Shown here piece by piece: positions 33,751-45,600 of a stretch of DNA of 64,000 bases. The notes beneath the pieces are model-generated. The model saw only the letters and a list, made by a program, of their open reading frames with translations, was not told the DNA's origin and searched no databases. The stretch is taken from positions 16,622,090 to 16,686,089 of the forward strand of contig CM019708.1 in the NCBI GenBank assembly GCA_009760885.1, in the 5' to 3' direction. Numbering within the stretch: position 1 is the first letter of the stretch; each line of letters opens with the position of its first letter. The stretch comes from Achatina immaculata. Taxonomy: Eukaryota; Mollusca; Gastropoda; Stylommatophora; Achatinidae. The translations under genes were made by a program, and so were the position numbers.

Positions 33751-34350
33751 TAAGATGTAACTATGGGGAACCCATGCTTGTCGCAAGTGACAATGCGTTC
33801 CAGAAGGTCTTGGTCGTGAACGACTAACTGTTGCAGAAATGAGTGGGCATATGCCATTTTCTTTGCACTGTGGTCCTCGCGGAGCTCATCGTGAACCCAA
33901 CTTATGAAATCCGAACAGCCCAATCATTCTGGACAATGTCAGTGAGACGGACTTAAGTCGTCTGCGAGTTTCTTCACTCTCATTCGTCTGTTCTTCACTA
34001 TCGAACGTCGAGGCGTTTTGTTCGCTGACCTACCTGCTGGCCTGGTTCTGCCCTCCGTGCTACGTCACTGGTTGCCACATGCTGGCTTAGAAAGTGTACA
34101 CACCTCTTTGCTACACGCTGGCGATTCACCACACTGTCTCTATAGACTTCCACCAACTGGTGAGGAATTTCCGCAGCTGTCATCTGCTTCACTCTCAGAA
34201 AACGTAGCACAGCTTGAGCATCCTGTCTGGACTACTGCCCAACCCACCCTCCAACTTTAACTCACGGATGCCGCCCAGATGGTGGCGCTGATGTTTCACA
34301 TGGCGTTGCCAACAGACGAATAAGAAAATTCAACAACCATACACATTAGT
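33740..34350 (-). mobile_element. mariner-type transposase relic 2
   Basis: The minus strand reads an N-terminal helix-turn-helix part (LRFLRVKQMTAAEIPHQLVE, then VYRDSVVNRQRVAK) and, after a deletion, QDLLERIVTCDKHG (mariner normally has I-V-T-G-D-E before the first catalytic Asp). The C-terminal half is missing. It is different in sequence from relic 1, so it represents another lineage. Confidence 0.7.
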
Positions 34351-35184
34351 CCGATAAAACTTTTATGGACGCCATGTGCCTTGTAAACCTAATTTTGAGA
34401 CATCCCTTGTATGTCACTCATTATGCTCTCTATCAGTTTACTGTCATTAAAGCTGATTCCAGTTCGTTAAACGTGTACCCGAAATTACCGTATTTTCCAC
34501 ATATTATGACGCATAGAAAAACTCCCAAAAATCCCTCTACGTCCAATTTCTTGATTGTTAAGTTTGAGTACACCTTGAGGTATAGTTTACCTGTGCCAGA
34601 CTAACACCTACATACTCATGTTTAACACCTTAGTCTCCTGATGAATACAGAATACAATAAATATGATTATAAATGATTAAATTATGATTACAAAGAGAAG
34701 GAATACTCAAATACAAAGAAGCTGATAGTCAGCAGCGATCTCCGATAACCTTCAAGAAGAAGTGTGGTGCCATTGGTACTTGCCTACTGTCACATGTTAT
34801 ATATTTACATTGCCGTTTATTCCTTTAGTCGCGTTGTAAGCATCAAAACGGTACGTTGTTTACCGTATTTACCGTAATAACAGCTAACAGCTGTCATTTA
34901 TGGAACAAGGGTTGAATGTTGATCCTGTTATTGCAGTGGCGGGTGTTATTGTTGAACTTTATGATGCATTCTGGGATGTCAGTGGTACATGTAGGCTTGC
35001 ACACTAAATCTAGACCGCCTTCAGCGCGTGTCACAATATTAAAAGTGTACCGGATAACTAAAGGGTCGGTATAAACCGCTTTAATCTACGAGGTTCCACG
35101 AAGGATACTTTGTAGCGCTTGGACGGTATTGTAGGTTGTGTGCTAGTCGATAAACCTAAAGCAAATTAATCAATATAGGTTAGC
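34351..35184. other. Unassigned
   Basis: No gene recognised. CCGTATTTTCCACATATTAT at 34488 resembles ends of dispersed repeats seen in many animal genomes, but I cannot define the element. Confidence 0.35.
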
Positions 35185-37370
35185 TATGAGTGCAGATATA
35201 CCGGTATTTCTGGTGTTAATTGTAGCACAAAGGTTAGCTATGAATGCGGATTTACCAGTATTTATGTGGTTAGTTGTAGCACAAAGGTTAACTATGAGTG
35301 TGGATGTACCACTATTTATGTGGTCAGTTGTAGTACAAAGTTAACTATGAGTGCGGATGTACCAGTATGTATGTGGTCAGTTGTAGTACAAAGTTAACTA
35401 TGAGTGCGGATGTACCAGTATGTATGTGGTCAGTTGTAGTACAAAGTTAACTATGAGTGCGGATGTACCAGTATTTATGTGGTCAGTTGTAGTACAAAGT
35501 TAACTATGAGTGCGGATGTACCAGTATTTATGTGGTCAGTTGTAGGACAAAGATCAGCTATGAGTGTGGATGTACCAGTATTTATGTGGTCAGGTCTAGC
35601 ACAAAGGTCAGCTATGAGTGTGGATGTACCAGTATTTATGTGGTCAGTTGTAGGACAAAGGTCAGCTATGATTGTGGATGTACCAGTATTTATGTGGTCA
35701 GGTCTAGCACAAAGGTCAGCTATGAGTGTGGATGTACCATTATTTATGTGGTCAGTTGTAGGACAAAGGTCAGCTATGAGTGTGGATGTACCAGTATTTA
35801 TGTGGTCAGGTCTAGCACAAAGGTCAGCTATGAGTGCGGATGTACCAGTATTTATGTGGTCAGTTGTAGGACAAAGGTCAGGTATGAGTGTGGATGTAAC
35901 AGTATTTATGTGGTCAGGTCTAGCACAAAGGTTAGCTATGAGTGTGGATGTACCAGTATTTATGTGGTCAGTTGTAGGACAAAGGTCAGCTATGAGTGTG
36001 GATGTACCAGTATTTATGTGGTCAGGTCTAGCACAAAGGTCAGCTATGAGTGTGGATGTACCAGTATTTATGTGGTCAGTTGTAGGACAAAGGTTAGCTA
36101 TGAGTGTGGATGTACCAGTATTTATGTGGTCAGGTCTAGCACAAAGGTCAGCTATGAGTGTGGATGTACCAGTATTTATGTGGTCAGGTCTAGCACAAAG
36201 GTTAGCTATGAGTGTGGATGTACCAGTATTTATGTGGTCAGTTGTAGGACAAAGGTCAGCTATGAGTGTGGATGTACCAGTATTTATGTGGTCAGGTCTA
36301 GCACAAAGGTCAGCTATGAGTGTGGATGTACCAGTATTTATGTGGTCAGTTGTAGGACAAAGGTTAGCTATGAGTGTGGATGTACCAGTATGTATGTGGT
36401 TAGTTGTAGCACAAAGGTTAACTATGAGTGCGGATATACCAGTATGTATATGGTCAGTTGTAGTACAAAGTTAACTATGAGTGCGGATATACCAGTATGT
36501 ATATGGTCAGTTGTAGTATAAAGTTAACTATGAGTGCGGATATACCAGTATGTATATGGTCAGTTGTAGTACAAAGTTAACTATGAGTGCGGATATACCA
36601 GTATGTATGTGGTCAGTTGTAGTACAAAGTTAACTATGAGTGCGGATATACCAGTATGTATATGGTCAGTTGTAGTACAAAGTTAACTATGAGTGCGGAT
36701 ATACCAGTATGTATGGTCAGTTGTAGTACAAAGTTAACTATGAGTGCGGATATACCAGTATGTATGTGGTCAGTTGTAGTACAAAGTTAACTATGAGTGC
36801 GGATATACCAGTATGTATGTGGTCAGTTGTAGTACAAAGTTAACTATGAGTGCGGATATACCAGTATGTATATGGTCAGTTGTAGTACAAAGTTAACTAT
36901 GAGTGCGGATATACCAGTATCTATGTGGTCAGTTGTAGTACAAAGTTAACTATGAGTGCGGATATACCAGTATGTATGTGGTCAGTTGTAGTACAAAGTT
37001 AACTATGAGTGCGGATATACCAGTATGTATGTGGTCAGTTGTAGTATAAAGTTAACTATGAGTGCGGATATACCAGTATGTATGTGGTCAGTTGTAGTAC
37101 AAAGTGAGTGCGGATATACCAGTATTTATGTGTTTAATTGCAGCAGAAATATTAGCCATAAGTGCGAATATACTAGTATTTCTGTGGTTAGTTGTTGCTC
37201 AAAGTTTAGCTATGAGTTCAAATATTCAAGTATTTATGTGGTTAGCACAAACACAAATATTAGCTTTGACTGCGATATACAGCTATTTATGTGGTTAGTT
37301 GTAGCAGAAAGATTAGTTATCTGTGAGAATATACCAGTATTTATGTAGTTAGTTATAGCACAAAGGTACT
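35185..37370. repeat. 53/54-bp minisatellite, about 40 copies, with a 108-bp higher-order block
   Basis: The unit contains CTATGAGTGTGGATGTACCA and TATTTATGTGGTCAG. The central part (about 35530-36410) uses a 54-bp unit in which two types, ending GTTGTAGGACAAAG and GTCTAGCACAAAG, alternate as a 108-bp dimer. The flanks use a 53-bp unit (GTACAAAGTTAA). The two frames of about 330 codons exist only where the unit is 54 bp. Confidence 0.96.
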
Positions 37371-38690
37371 CAACACACACATCTTAACAGACACACATTC
37401 TAACACACCACATTATGACATACACACATATACTGACGGACGACATACAGTAATGAAAATTCTGATTTATACTGACCGTTATAATATTGTTTGGTTCTGA
37501 ATTATCTATTAATGAAGGCGTGTTCTCTGATTAACACTTTCTTATAATTATGCCACTTGAATCGGTGACACTGCTGGACTGAGTGATGTGATTGTCACGT
37601 ATAACAGCACACTTTGGCCGTTTAAATGTTATCAACCTAACGCTCTTTCATACAGACTTGTTAACACTTTGTGACAGCCACGATGTTATCTTTTTCCAGT
37701 GTCACTTTTTATTTTATGAATGCGTTACTACGTCTTCTTTCTGTTTACTTCACCAGTTCAGAACGTCACTACACGTCATTCACCACAAGACAGAAAGCTT
37801 AAACACACATAGCAACTATAACATTCATATGGTTCCTTCCTGAATCAAATTATAGCTTAATTTTAATACTCATCATACAAAATTCACAAGTAACACACTG
37901 CGTCATCTCTGAATGCATTTTACACAGAGTTCCAAAATATCAAATCTTCTGCACGTCTCACTCAGAAGTGAGTATTTCATCCTGAAATACTACTTCTTGT
38001 TCTAAACTTCTTCTCCTTCTAAATCTATTACTCCACGTGTCCATCTTTTTTATCTGTCGTTGCTGCCCTATCTGTTAGTCTTTTCTCTGTCCGCCCTGTC
38101 TCCCTTCTAAAACTATATGCGTGTCTTATAAATCGTATGACAGTTGTCTAAAATGACATACCTCTAGATCTTTCTATTGGTCAGCTGGTTGACTACGTAA
38201 TCATAGCTCGGGATGAGTCGGTCCACTCTCTTTGGTCATCTTATTGTTCCACTGGATTATTCATTGCGTCTTAAGATTGGTGTATATGTCTCACCTGCCA
38301 GCACGCATGTGGCGTCAAATTCGTCTGTTCAGTTTTCTCGCGTGGTTAAATACTTCTTTATCTGGTGTCTGCAATACCTGTGAGGGATTATTCCAGATCT
38401 GTTTACACAGTGTCTGTCTGTTTATCTCCATATATACTGTTGTTATCTGAGTGATTCCTTTTAATCTGTATTCCTCGTCCCTGTATCTATTATTTCTTAG
38501 TTTCTACTTAATTCTGTCGTAATACTACAAGTACTGTGGGAGTGTTCCGCTCCAACTGCTTCTCAAATTTTTCATCATTTCTTACTTACTAATCAATGAT
38601 AGCACCCGAACAAGAATTTGTTGTTCTTGGTGCTTCGTTTTTAGGCCTGTTCCTGTGGTTATTTGGGGCCCTGATTCAGAAAATTGCATT
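37371..38690. other. Unassigned
   Basis: No gene, transposon or array recognised in about 1.3 kb. A short CA-rich zone lies at 37372-37440. The plus-strand frame at 37592-37843 is unremarkable. Confidence 0.4.
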
Positions 38691-38696
38691 GGACAG

Positions 38697-38865
38697 ACCT
38701 CACCAGCTCTAGTTTCTTAGATATGGTAGCCATCAGCTCTAGTTTCTTAGATATGGTTGTCATCAGCTCTAGTTTTTTAGATATGGTTGTCATCAGCTCT
38801 AGTTTCGTAGACATGAGTGACATCAGTTCTAGTTTCTTAGATATGGTTGAATTTATAAAATTTTA
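38697..38865. repeat. 30-bp minisatellite, about 5-6 copies
   Basis: The unit is AGCTCTAGTTTCTTAGATAT plus GGTTGTCATC. One copy has GTAGACATGAGT. Confidence 0.9.
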
Positions 38866-39257
38866 GTCCGCTCTTTAACAAATTTCTTCTGCAGGATTGG
38901 GATGTCATAACAAGCTGTCTTATTTGAATGGGAAATTTATATATTTTATTTACCCACATTTTTGTGTATAATGACCTTTGTTTCACAACTATTCGTCTAT
39001 TTCCTTTCCTATAATACACACTGACATAAAAATATGTAGCCCAAATGACAAAGTCGCTTTTGTTCTATTACATAATTGTGTGCACAAAATTAAGATGGTA
39101 AATCACGGTTCTCGTGGACTACATAAATGTGTATTTCAAAGGTTTCTCAACCTGATCTGTTTAAAACAGTTGCGCTGATCGTACAGCAGGTGTGTGTATA
39201 TTCCCACTCTTATCATTTGTGGGGAGCACACACTGAAAGCAAGTAGGAAACTATTTC

Positions 39258-41870
39258 TGAGTTTGTGAAAAAAGAGCATATGTAGGTTATTTTTGTGTCA
39301 AGCTTGGAGATGAAGATAAGCCATGGGCTCCTCATATTGTATGCAAAACTTGTCCGGAGAATTTGCGCCAGTGGACAAATGGAAAGAGAAGTTGCCTGAA
39401 ATTTGGAGTACCAATAGTGTGGAGGGAACCGAAAAACCACTTCGATGATTGTTATTTTTGTATTGTTAATGTCATAAGCCTCAATCGAAATAATCGTGAC
39501 AAGATGTTTTACCCTGATCAACCTTCAGTCAGGAGATCTGTTCCGCTCTCGGATCTTGTACCTGTTCTACCTTTCCTTGAACTACCACAGCTCTCAGATC
39601 TTTTACCTGTTCTACCTTTCCTTGAACTACCACAGCTCTCAGATCTTTTACCTGTTCTGCCTTTCCTTGAACTACCACAGCTCTCAGATCTTGTACCTGT
39701 TCTACCTTTCCTTGAACTACCACAGCTCTCAGATCTTGTACCTGTTCTACCTTTCCTTGAACTACCACAGCTCTCAGATCTTGTACCTGTTCTACCTTTC
39801 CTTGAACTACCACAGCTCTCAGATCTTTTACCTGTTCTACCTTTCCTTGAACTACCACAGCTCTCAGATCTTGTACCTGTTCTACCTTTCCTTGAACTAC
39901 CACAGCTCTCAGATCTTTTACAAGTTCTACCTTTCCTTGAACTACCACAGCTCTCGGATCTTGTACCTGTTCTACCTTTCCTTGAACTACCACAGCTCTC
40001 AGATCTTTTACCTGTTCTACCTTTCCTTGAACTACCACAGCTCTCAGATCTTTTACCTGTTCTACCTTTCCTTGAACTACCACAGCTCTCAGATCTTTTA
40101 CCTGTTCTACCTTTCCTTGAACTACCACAGCTCTCAGATCTTGTACCTGTTCTACCTTTCCTTGAACTACCACAGCTCTCAGATCTTGTACCTGTTCTAC
40201 CTTTCCTTGAACTACCACAGCTCTCAGATCTTTTACCTGTTCTACCTTTCCTTGAACTACCACAGCTCTCAGATCTTTTACCTGTTCTACCTTTCCTTGA
40301 ACTACCACAGCTCTCAGATCTTTTACCTGTTCTACCTTTCCTTGAACTACCACAGCTCTCAGATCTTTTACCTGTTCTACCTTTCCTTGAACTACCACAG
40401 CTCTCAGATCTTTTACCTGTTCTACCTTTCCTTGAACTACCACAGCTCTCAGATCTTTTACCTGTTCTACCTTTCCTTGAACTACCACAGCTCTCAGATC
40501 TTTTACCTGTTCTACCTTTCCTTGAACTACCACAGCTCTCAGATCTTGTACCTGTTCTACCTTTCCTTGAACTACCACAGCTCTCGGATCTTGTACCTGT
40601 TCTACCTTTCCTTGAACTACCACAGCTCTCAGAGGATGAGTCTTGCATGTCCGATGTCACACAAGGTAAAGAAAGTGAGGGCACTGAGAGTGAATTCCAA
40701 ATAACTTCACATAGTGATCGTTTTCATCAGAATGAATTGAGTGATCTGATCAGAGACTTAAATCTTTCCAAGCTATCATCTGAATTGCTTGCCTTCAGAG
40801 TAAAGGAAAAGAATATACTTCGGTCTAGAACGAAGGAGAGAAAAAGGATTTGCTGCCATTTTTTTTTTACCGAAGACAACAAATTAGTATTCTGAAATGA
40901 CACCGGAAACCTTGTGAAGAAAATTGGTCTTTCATAATATGGTTGTTGGAGGACAAAATGTAAACATTGAACCTTTGGTAGCACGAGATAGAATCATACT
41001 GCCACCAATACATATACAGCTATGTCTGATGAAACAGTTTGTAAAGTCTTTGAATAAAGACAGTGCGTGCATTGAATACATAGTGCATACGTTACCTGGA
41101 CTTACCAGGAAAAAACTGAAGGCAAAAATTTTCTATGGTCCACACATCAGACAACTTCACATTTCATAGTATCAATGAATGAAATCGAATCAAGTGCCTG
41201 GTCTTCATTTGTTCTTCTTGTGAAAAGCTTTCTTGGCAACAAGAAGGCAGACAACTACACACATTTAGAAAAAAAAATATGCTCCTTAATTTCAACAGGC
41301 TTGGCTGTAACATGAGTGTTAAAATGCATTATCTGAACAGTCACTTAGATCGCTTTCCACAGAACCTTGGTGACTTAAGCGAAGAGCAAGATGAAAGATT
41401 TCACCAAGACATAAAAACAATAGAAGCCAGATACCAAGGAAGATGAGATGCACACAAGATGGCAGACTCTTTCTGGAACCTTATGGGGATTATCCTTGCA
41501 GGTCCCAGTCTGGGAAGTCTTACAAAAGGAGCTTTTTGTGTGTGGAACGAGCAGGAAGTTTGTATCATAAACTTGTGCTTTTGCTATGAAATAAGTAGAT
41601 TTTCATGTAGTACAGTTCTCTTTTCATTTTTAATGTTTCCTTCATGCTTAAAAGATATTAAACACTACATTAAAATATCCTGATTTGTTATTGGCGAGCA
41701 GAGTGAAGAATGGTATGTGGCATATGTTCTGTATCTAAAATAAACCAAAGCTGATAGAGGAAAACTTGTACCATTTTTGGAATAAGCAGGTCAGTTATAC
41801 CCTGAAATAGGTCTAACATTTGAGACACCAGAATGTTTGTTGGCCAGTGTAATCATAACTAATAAAAATG
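39258..41870 (+). pseudogene. Transposon-like multi-copy gene, with 24 internal repeats
   Basis: After a TGA at 39258 the frame is open from 39261 to 40895: VCEKRAYVGYF, KLGDEDKPWAPHIVCKTC, KFGVPIVWREPKNHFDDCYF, then 24 copies of a 15-residue unit (LSDLLPVLPFLELPQ), then QNELSDLIRDLNLSK. Past the stop the family continues in broken frames: ARDRIILPPIHIQLCLMKQF (about 40980), LTRKKLKAKIFYGPHIRQL, then SHLDRFPQNLGDLSEEQ and ERFHQDIKTIEARYQGR near 41390. From memory, these motifs belong to a large uncharacterised protein family repeated in arthropod and other invertebrate genomes and probably carried by a mobile element. The Cys/His pairs suggest metal binding, and the E in ERFHQDI could be catalytic, but that is speculation. 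A stretch between about 40900 and 40940 present in family members I recall is deleted here. It is not expected to be functional, although the first 545 codons are open. Confidence 0.7.
39545..40630 (+). repeat. 45-bp minisatellite, 24 copies, in frame with the gene above
   Basis: The unit contains CTCTCAGATCTTTTACCTG and CTTGAACTACCACAG. The only common variant is TTTTA versus TTGTA. Copies are almost identical, so the expansion is recent. All three plus frames and two minus frames are open; the frame 39261-40895 is the one with unique family sequence on both sides. Confidence 0.97.
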
Positions 41871-43740
41871 CTAATAATAATAATAATAATATCAATAACA
41901 ACAATAATATCCTAATATACAAGGCTATAATAATACTACAATCATAACTTACAAGACACTATGTTACGCACATAAAGACTTAAATACAGACACACATACT
42001 GGCAGACCACAGACCACATACAGACACACAAATACTGATAGACAAATAATGTTAAAAACTGGTTATATGGAGTAAATATCATGGTACAAAATTCTGAAAG
42101 CAACTTTTCTTGTTTATTTCAGTCGATTTTTCTAGACAAGATTAATTGATGTTTTGGTGAAGATATTTTTCTAGACGAGATTAATTAATGTTTTGTTGAC
42201 GATATTTTTAGACGAGATTAATTAATGTTTTGTTGACGATATTTTTTAGACGAGATTAATTAATGTCTGCTTGAAGAGAGCACTTTTTTTCTACTGTGCT
42301 CACATTTTGAGTTTTGTAGGAAATCTTGAGAGAAATAACATTCGGGGGGGGGGGGGGGGGAGTTGGAGTTTAGCCTTTGAAATTTGAGCAAAATTGAAGA
42401 TTCAGAATTATTTGTGAGTGAGATAGATCATGAAGATTATAGAAATGTCTAGAAGTTTTAAAAGCATAAGTAAATTATGTGGGTTTTTTGTGTGATAACC
42501 TCTAGTTTAGTCACTCTCGTGAAAGTGTGATACAATAAAAAAAAATGATTTACAAAAATATGATAAGAAAGATGTTGTAGTTCAGTAACGAGTGGATTGT
42601 TTTACATGAAAATTATTTCTAGTTTCTTATTTGATTTGGCTAGCCACTGCTTAGTATCAGTGTTTTGTCAGTGAGAAATAGTTCAGTGTTCTTGTGACAG
42701 TATTCTGTGAATACATCACTTGAGTTATATCTTTTACTATCTATGGGATAGAATCCAAGATAATTTTAGTACTTTGACAAAATGCTTAAATCCCTTATTT
42801 ATGACATAGGATAGTTCAAGGATGTATGATTAATTTTGGTAAACTTTATCCTGGCATGTTTTTATAGTCAACTAAAATTAGAGACAGAAAAGTTAAATTT
42901 GAGTTTGTTTTTTTAAGAGACAGTCCAAGGCCATAAACAGGGTTAGACTCCTCGTGAAAAGTAAACTTCAAGAAACTTCAATTTAGAAAATGTAGTTTAT
43001 CTTTAAACACAAAACATTGACGTAGGAAGGAGAATTATGAAGTATTTTTGACTGAGAGAGACGATCATTATTCTAGCATAATGTGAAGTGTCGCTAGGAT
43101 GTGAACTAGTAGTTTTGCCATGGATCCATGTATTAGTTTCTGATGTTGCTACGAATTGTCTAAAATAGAGATGTCAAACTGAAGAATGTGAAGTAGTTTT
43201 CTTTTGAGATATGGCAGGACTTGTAAGTCCGATGTTTTGTGACGTGATGTTTTCTGTACGGATCCACGGAAACTTTCAGTGAGATTGTAAGTTGGCTCTA
43301 TAAACAACAAAACCTGTCTACTGTTCCGTACCATGTTCTTTACTCGATGGTGTTGTGTGTCTGTTATTCTGTCTGAGAGTGAGTGTTGTCTACTCCCTCC
43401 CTATATGGCGAACTAGTTCTTGCCAGGGAGAAGGGCGGCTTGTTCAACTGTTATTACTATATTTTGCTACATCCTCACTTGTCACCATCCATTCTCTCCA
43501 TAATAAACATGTGTTTTTGCTGTTACTAAATTAGGTGTCCAGTGGTTTTCAAGCTGTTGAATGTGGCTGTCTTTATTTGCACATTACAATTTCTGAGATT
43601 TAATCAGTGGAGATGATAAAGCAAATTAATTCATTTGCAACCTGGGTCAGCGGTTCTCATATTAGCGAAGTACTTCTTTAATGGTACTGATTTAGTGTTG
43701 CCGTGTTGGCACACTGGTCCAGCAGTATACGACTTTATTC
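41871..43740. other. Unassigned, with a 38-bp array
   Basis: Contains an (AAT)n at 41872-41893, a degenerate 38-bp unit repeated about four times at 42120-42275 (ACGAGATTAATTAATGTTTT), and a run of 18 G at 42343-42360. At 43400-43735 it shows patchy similarity to 57640-58170 in FREP-A intron, so part of it is a dispersed repeat. No exon is recognised. Confidence 0.5.
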
Positions 43741-43741
43741 T

Positions 43742-43745
43742 CATA

Positions 43746-43782
<37 letters not shown>

Positions 43783-43803
43783 TATATATATATATATATA
43801 TAT
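43742..43803. repeat. (CT)n-(AT)n microsatellite
   Basis: A pure CT run of about 28 bases followed by an AT run of about 30 bases. Confidence 0.95.
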
Positions 43804-44017
43804 GAATATATAAACAGGAGAGACAATCACGGTTACCTCGTTGTTGCGGTAACTGCAATGGATAAAGAGGGCATGAACATGCCAGAATGTATATATCAAA
43901 CATAATACAACTGTAATTAGATTTTCTTCTACAGATGACAGAAACGTAAGCTAGTTCAGACAGTTTAATCAAGTGTTGACATGAGTACCGATTTCAGCAT
44001 AGTAATGATATAACATG

Positions 44018-44340
44018 CCCGATCTTCAGCTTCGTGAAAGAAAGTGACTGGGCAGTATTAAGCTCGTTCCAAATTATCCACTTGGGATTATTAATCCCCC
44101 AGTCTCTTCTTAGATTACATGCTACAAGATTTATGCCATCATGCTCCATTATTGTATTCTGTACTTTCCACCAAACAATTCCAGTAGATCGTTGTCTCTG
44201 TGGAATATACTGAACATCGTACCCTTATGTTAGTTTGTCATGCTATCACCAGCCGTACCGTGGTACTCACTCACCGATAGTTCCTACTTGGAGAAAGCAT
44301 CACCAACACTAAAGTTTGTCCTTCAAGTTCCATGTCCTTA
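44018..44340 (-). pseudogene. Decayed fibrinogen-domain exon (FREP relic)
   Basis: The whole stretch aligns with FREP-A's last fibrinogen exon (52873-53241) on the same strand. Conserved landmarks in plus orientation are GAGAAAGCATCACCAACAC (44305) against GAGACCTCATCACCAACAC, TCACTCACCGATAG-TTCCTACTTGG, CCGTACCG, GAATATACTGAACATCGTAC, and CCCCCAGTCT. Many small indels shift the frame and stops are present. The 3' flank at about 43800-44000 also resembles FREP-A's 3' flank at 52335-52540, so a genomic segment was duplicated, not only an exon. The other two fibrinogen exons are not visible to its right. It is most likely the remnant of a third FREP in this cluster. Confidence 0.75.
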
Positions 44341-44814
44341 TTTGGCCTGGCCATAGAAGTATTAACAAGTGCGGTCTTGCAAGTCCGGCCGTTTCTTTCA
44401 TGTTCTCGCAGTTCTTTTTTGACGTCAGAAGTTGTTAGCCTCTAACATTTGTTTCGTGGTGGTCAAGTTCTTTGCAGGCTAAGTGGCTATTCTCTTACTA
44501 TTTTCTTTTGTCATTTCTGAAGTTTTCTGTTAGCGGGTAATCTTGTCTGTATCGCCCAGTTACTTTGACAAGCTTAAGCTTAAGTCTCGCAGTTTTAGAC
44601 TAAAGTGTACTGCTGACTGAGATGAGTTCATCTTATTATGGTACAGTATTGTCAAGTTTAGTGTGCAGTCAAACATATACTGAGACTCTGTTATAGAAGT
44701 AATTTGTTGGCATAATCCTTTCTCTTGTACTGTGAAGTGTTGAGATGGAGGTGGTGTTTTTATGTCAAACTCGCGACCTCAGTGACAGTCATAACATAAT
44801 TATCCAGTTTTTCT
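44341..44814. other. Unassigned stretch right of the FREP relic
   Basis: I looked for relics of fibrinogen exons 1 and 2 and saw none. No transposon is recognised. Confidence 0.4.
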
Positions 44815-45600
44815 CTGATGCCATCTATCTTTCTCTTTCTCTGATGTCATTTATCCATCTCTTTCTCTGATGCCATCTATCTTTCTCTTTCTATGATGCA
44901 ATCTATCTTTCTCTTTCTCTGATGACATCTATCTTTCCCTTTCTCTGATACCATCTATCTTTCTCTTTTTCTGATGCCATCTATCTTTCTCTTTCTCTGA
45001 TGCCATCTATCAATCTCTTTCTCTGATGCCATCTATCTTTCTCTTTCTCTGATGCCATCTATCTTTCTCTTTCTCTGATGCCATCTATCTTTCTCTTTCT
45101 CTGATATCATCTATCCATCTCTTTCTCTGATGCCATTTTCCATCTCTTTCTCTGATGCCATCTATCCATTTCTTTCTCTGATGCTATCTATTCATCTCTT
45201 TCTCTGATGCCACCTATCCATCTCTTTCATTGATGCCACCTATTAACCTCTTTCTCTGATGCCATCTATCTTTCTCTTTCTCTGATGCCACCTATCCATC
45301 TCTTTCTCTTATGCCACCTATTAACCTCTTTCTCTGATGCCATCTATCAACCTCTTTCTCTGATGCCATCTATCAACCTCTTTCTCTGATGCCATATATC
45401 AACCTCTTTCTCTGATGAAATCTATCTTTCTCTTTCTCTGATACCATCTATCTATCTTTCCCCTTCTCTAGTGCCATCTATCCATCTCTTTCTCTGATGC
45501 CACCTATCAACCTCTTTCTCTGATGAAATCTATCTTTCTCTTTCTCTGATGCCATCTATCAATCTCTTTCGCTGGTGCCATCTATCCACCTCTTTCTCTG
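44815..45600. repeat. 22-bp minisatellite, about 35 copies, at the LINE L1 C-terminus
   Basis: The unit is CTTTCTCTGATGCCATCTAT plus CT. Its reverse complement spells the LINE residues IDGIRE in the first copy next to GRPRKRQ. Variants include CCACCTATCAACC. Confidence 0.93.

Noticed and set aside
35479..36521. Two overlapping 330-codon frames rich in Val, Ser and Met
   Set aside because: They exist only where the array unit is 54 bp and close where it is 53 bp; both are repeat by-products.
43400..43735. Extension of the FREP relic to include intron sequence similar to 57640-58170
   Set aside because: The order relative to the exon relic is not that of FREP-A, so the similarity is better explained by a dispersed repeat.
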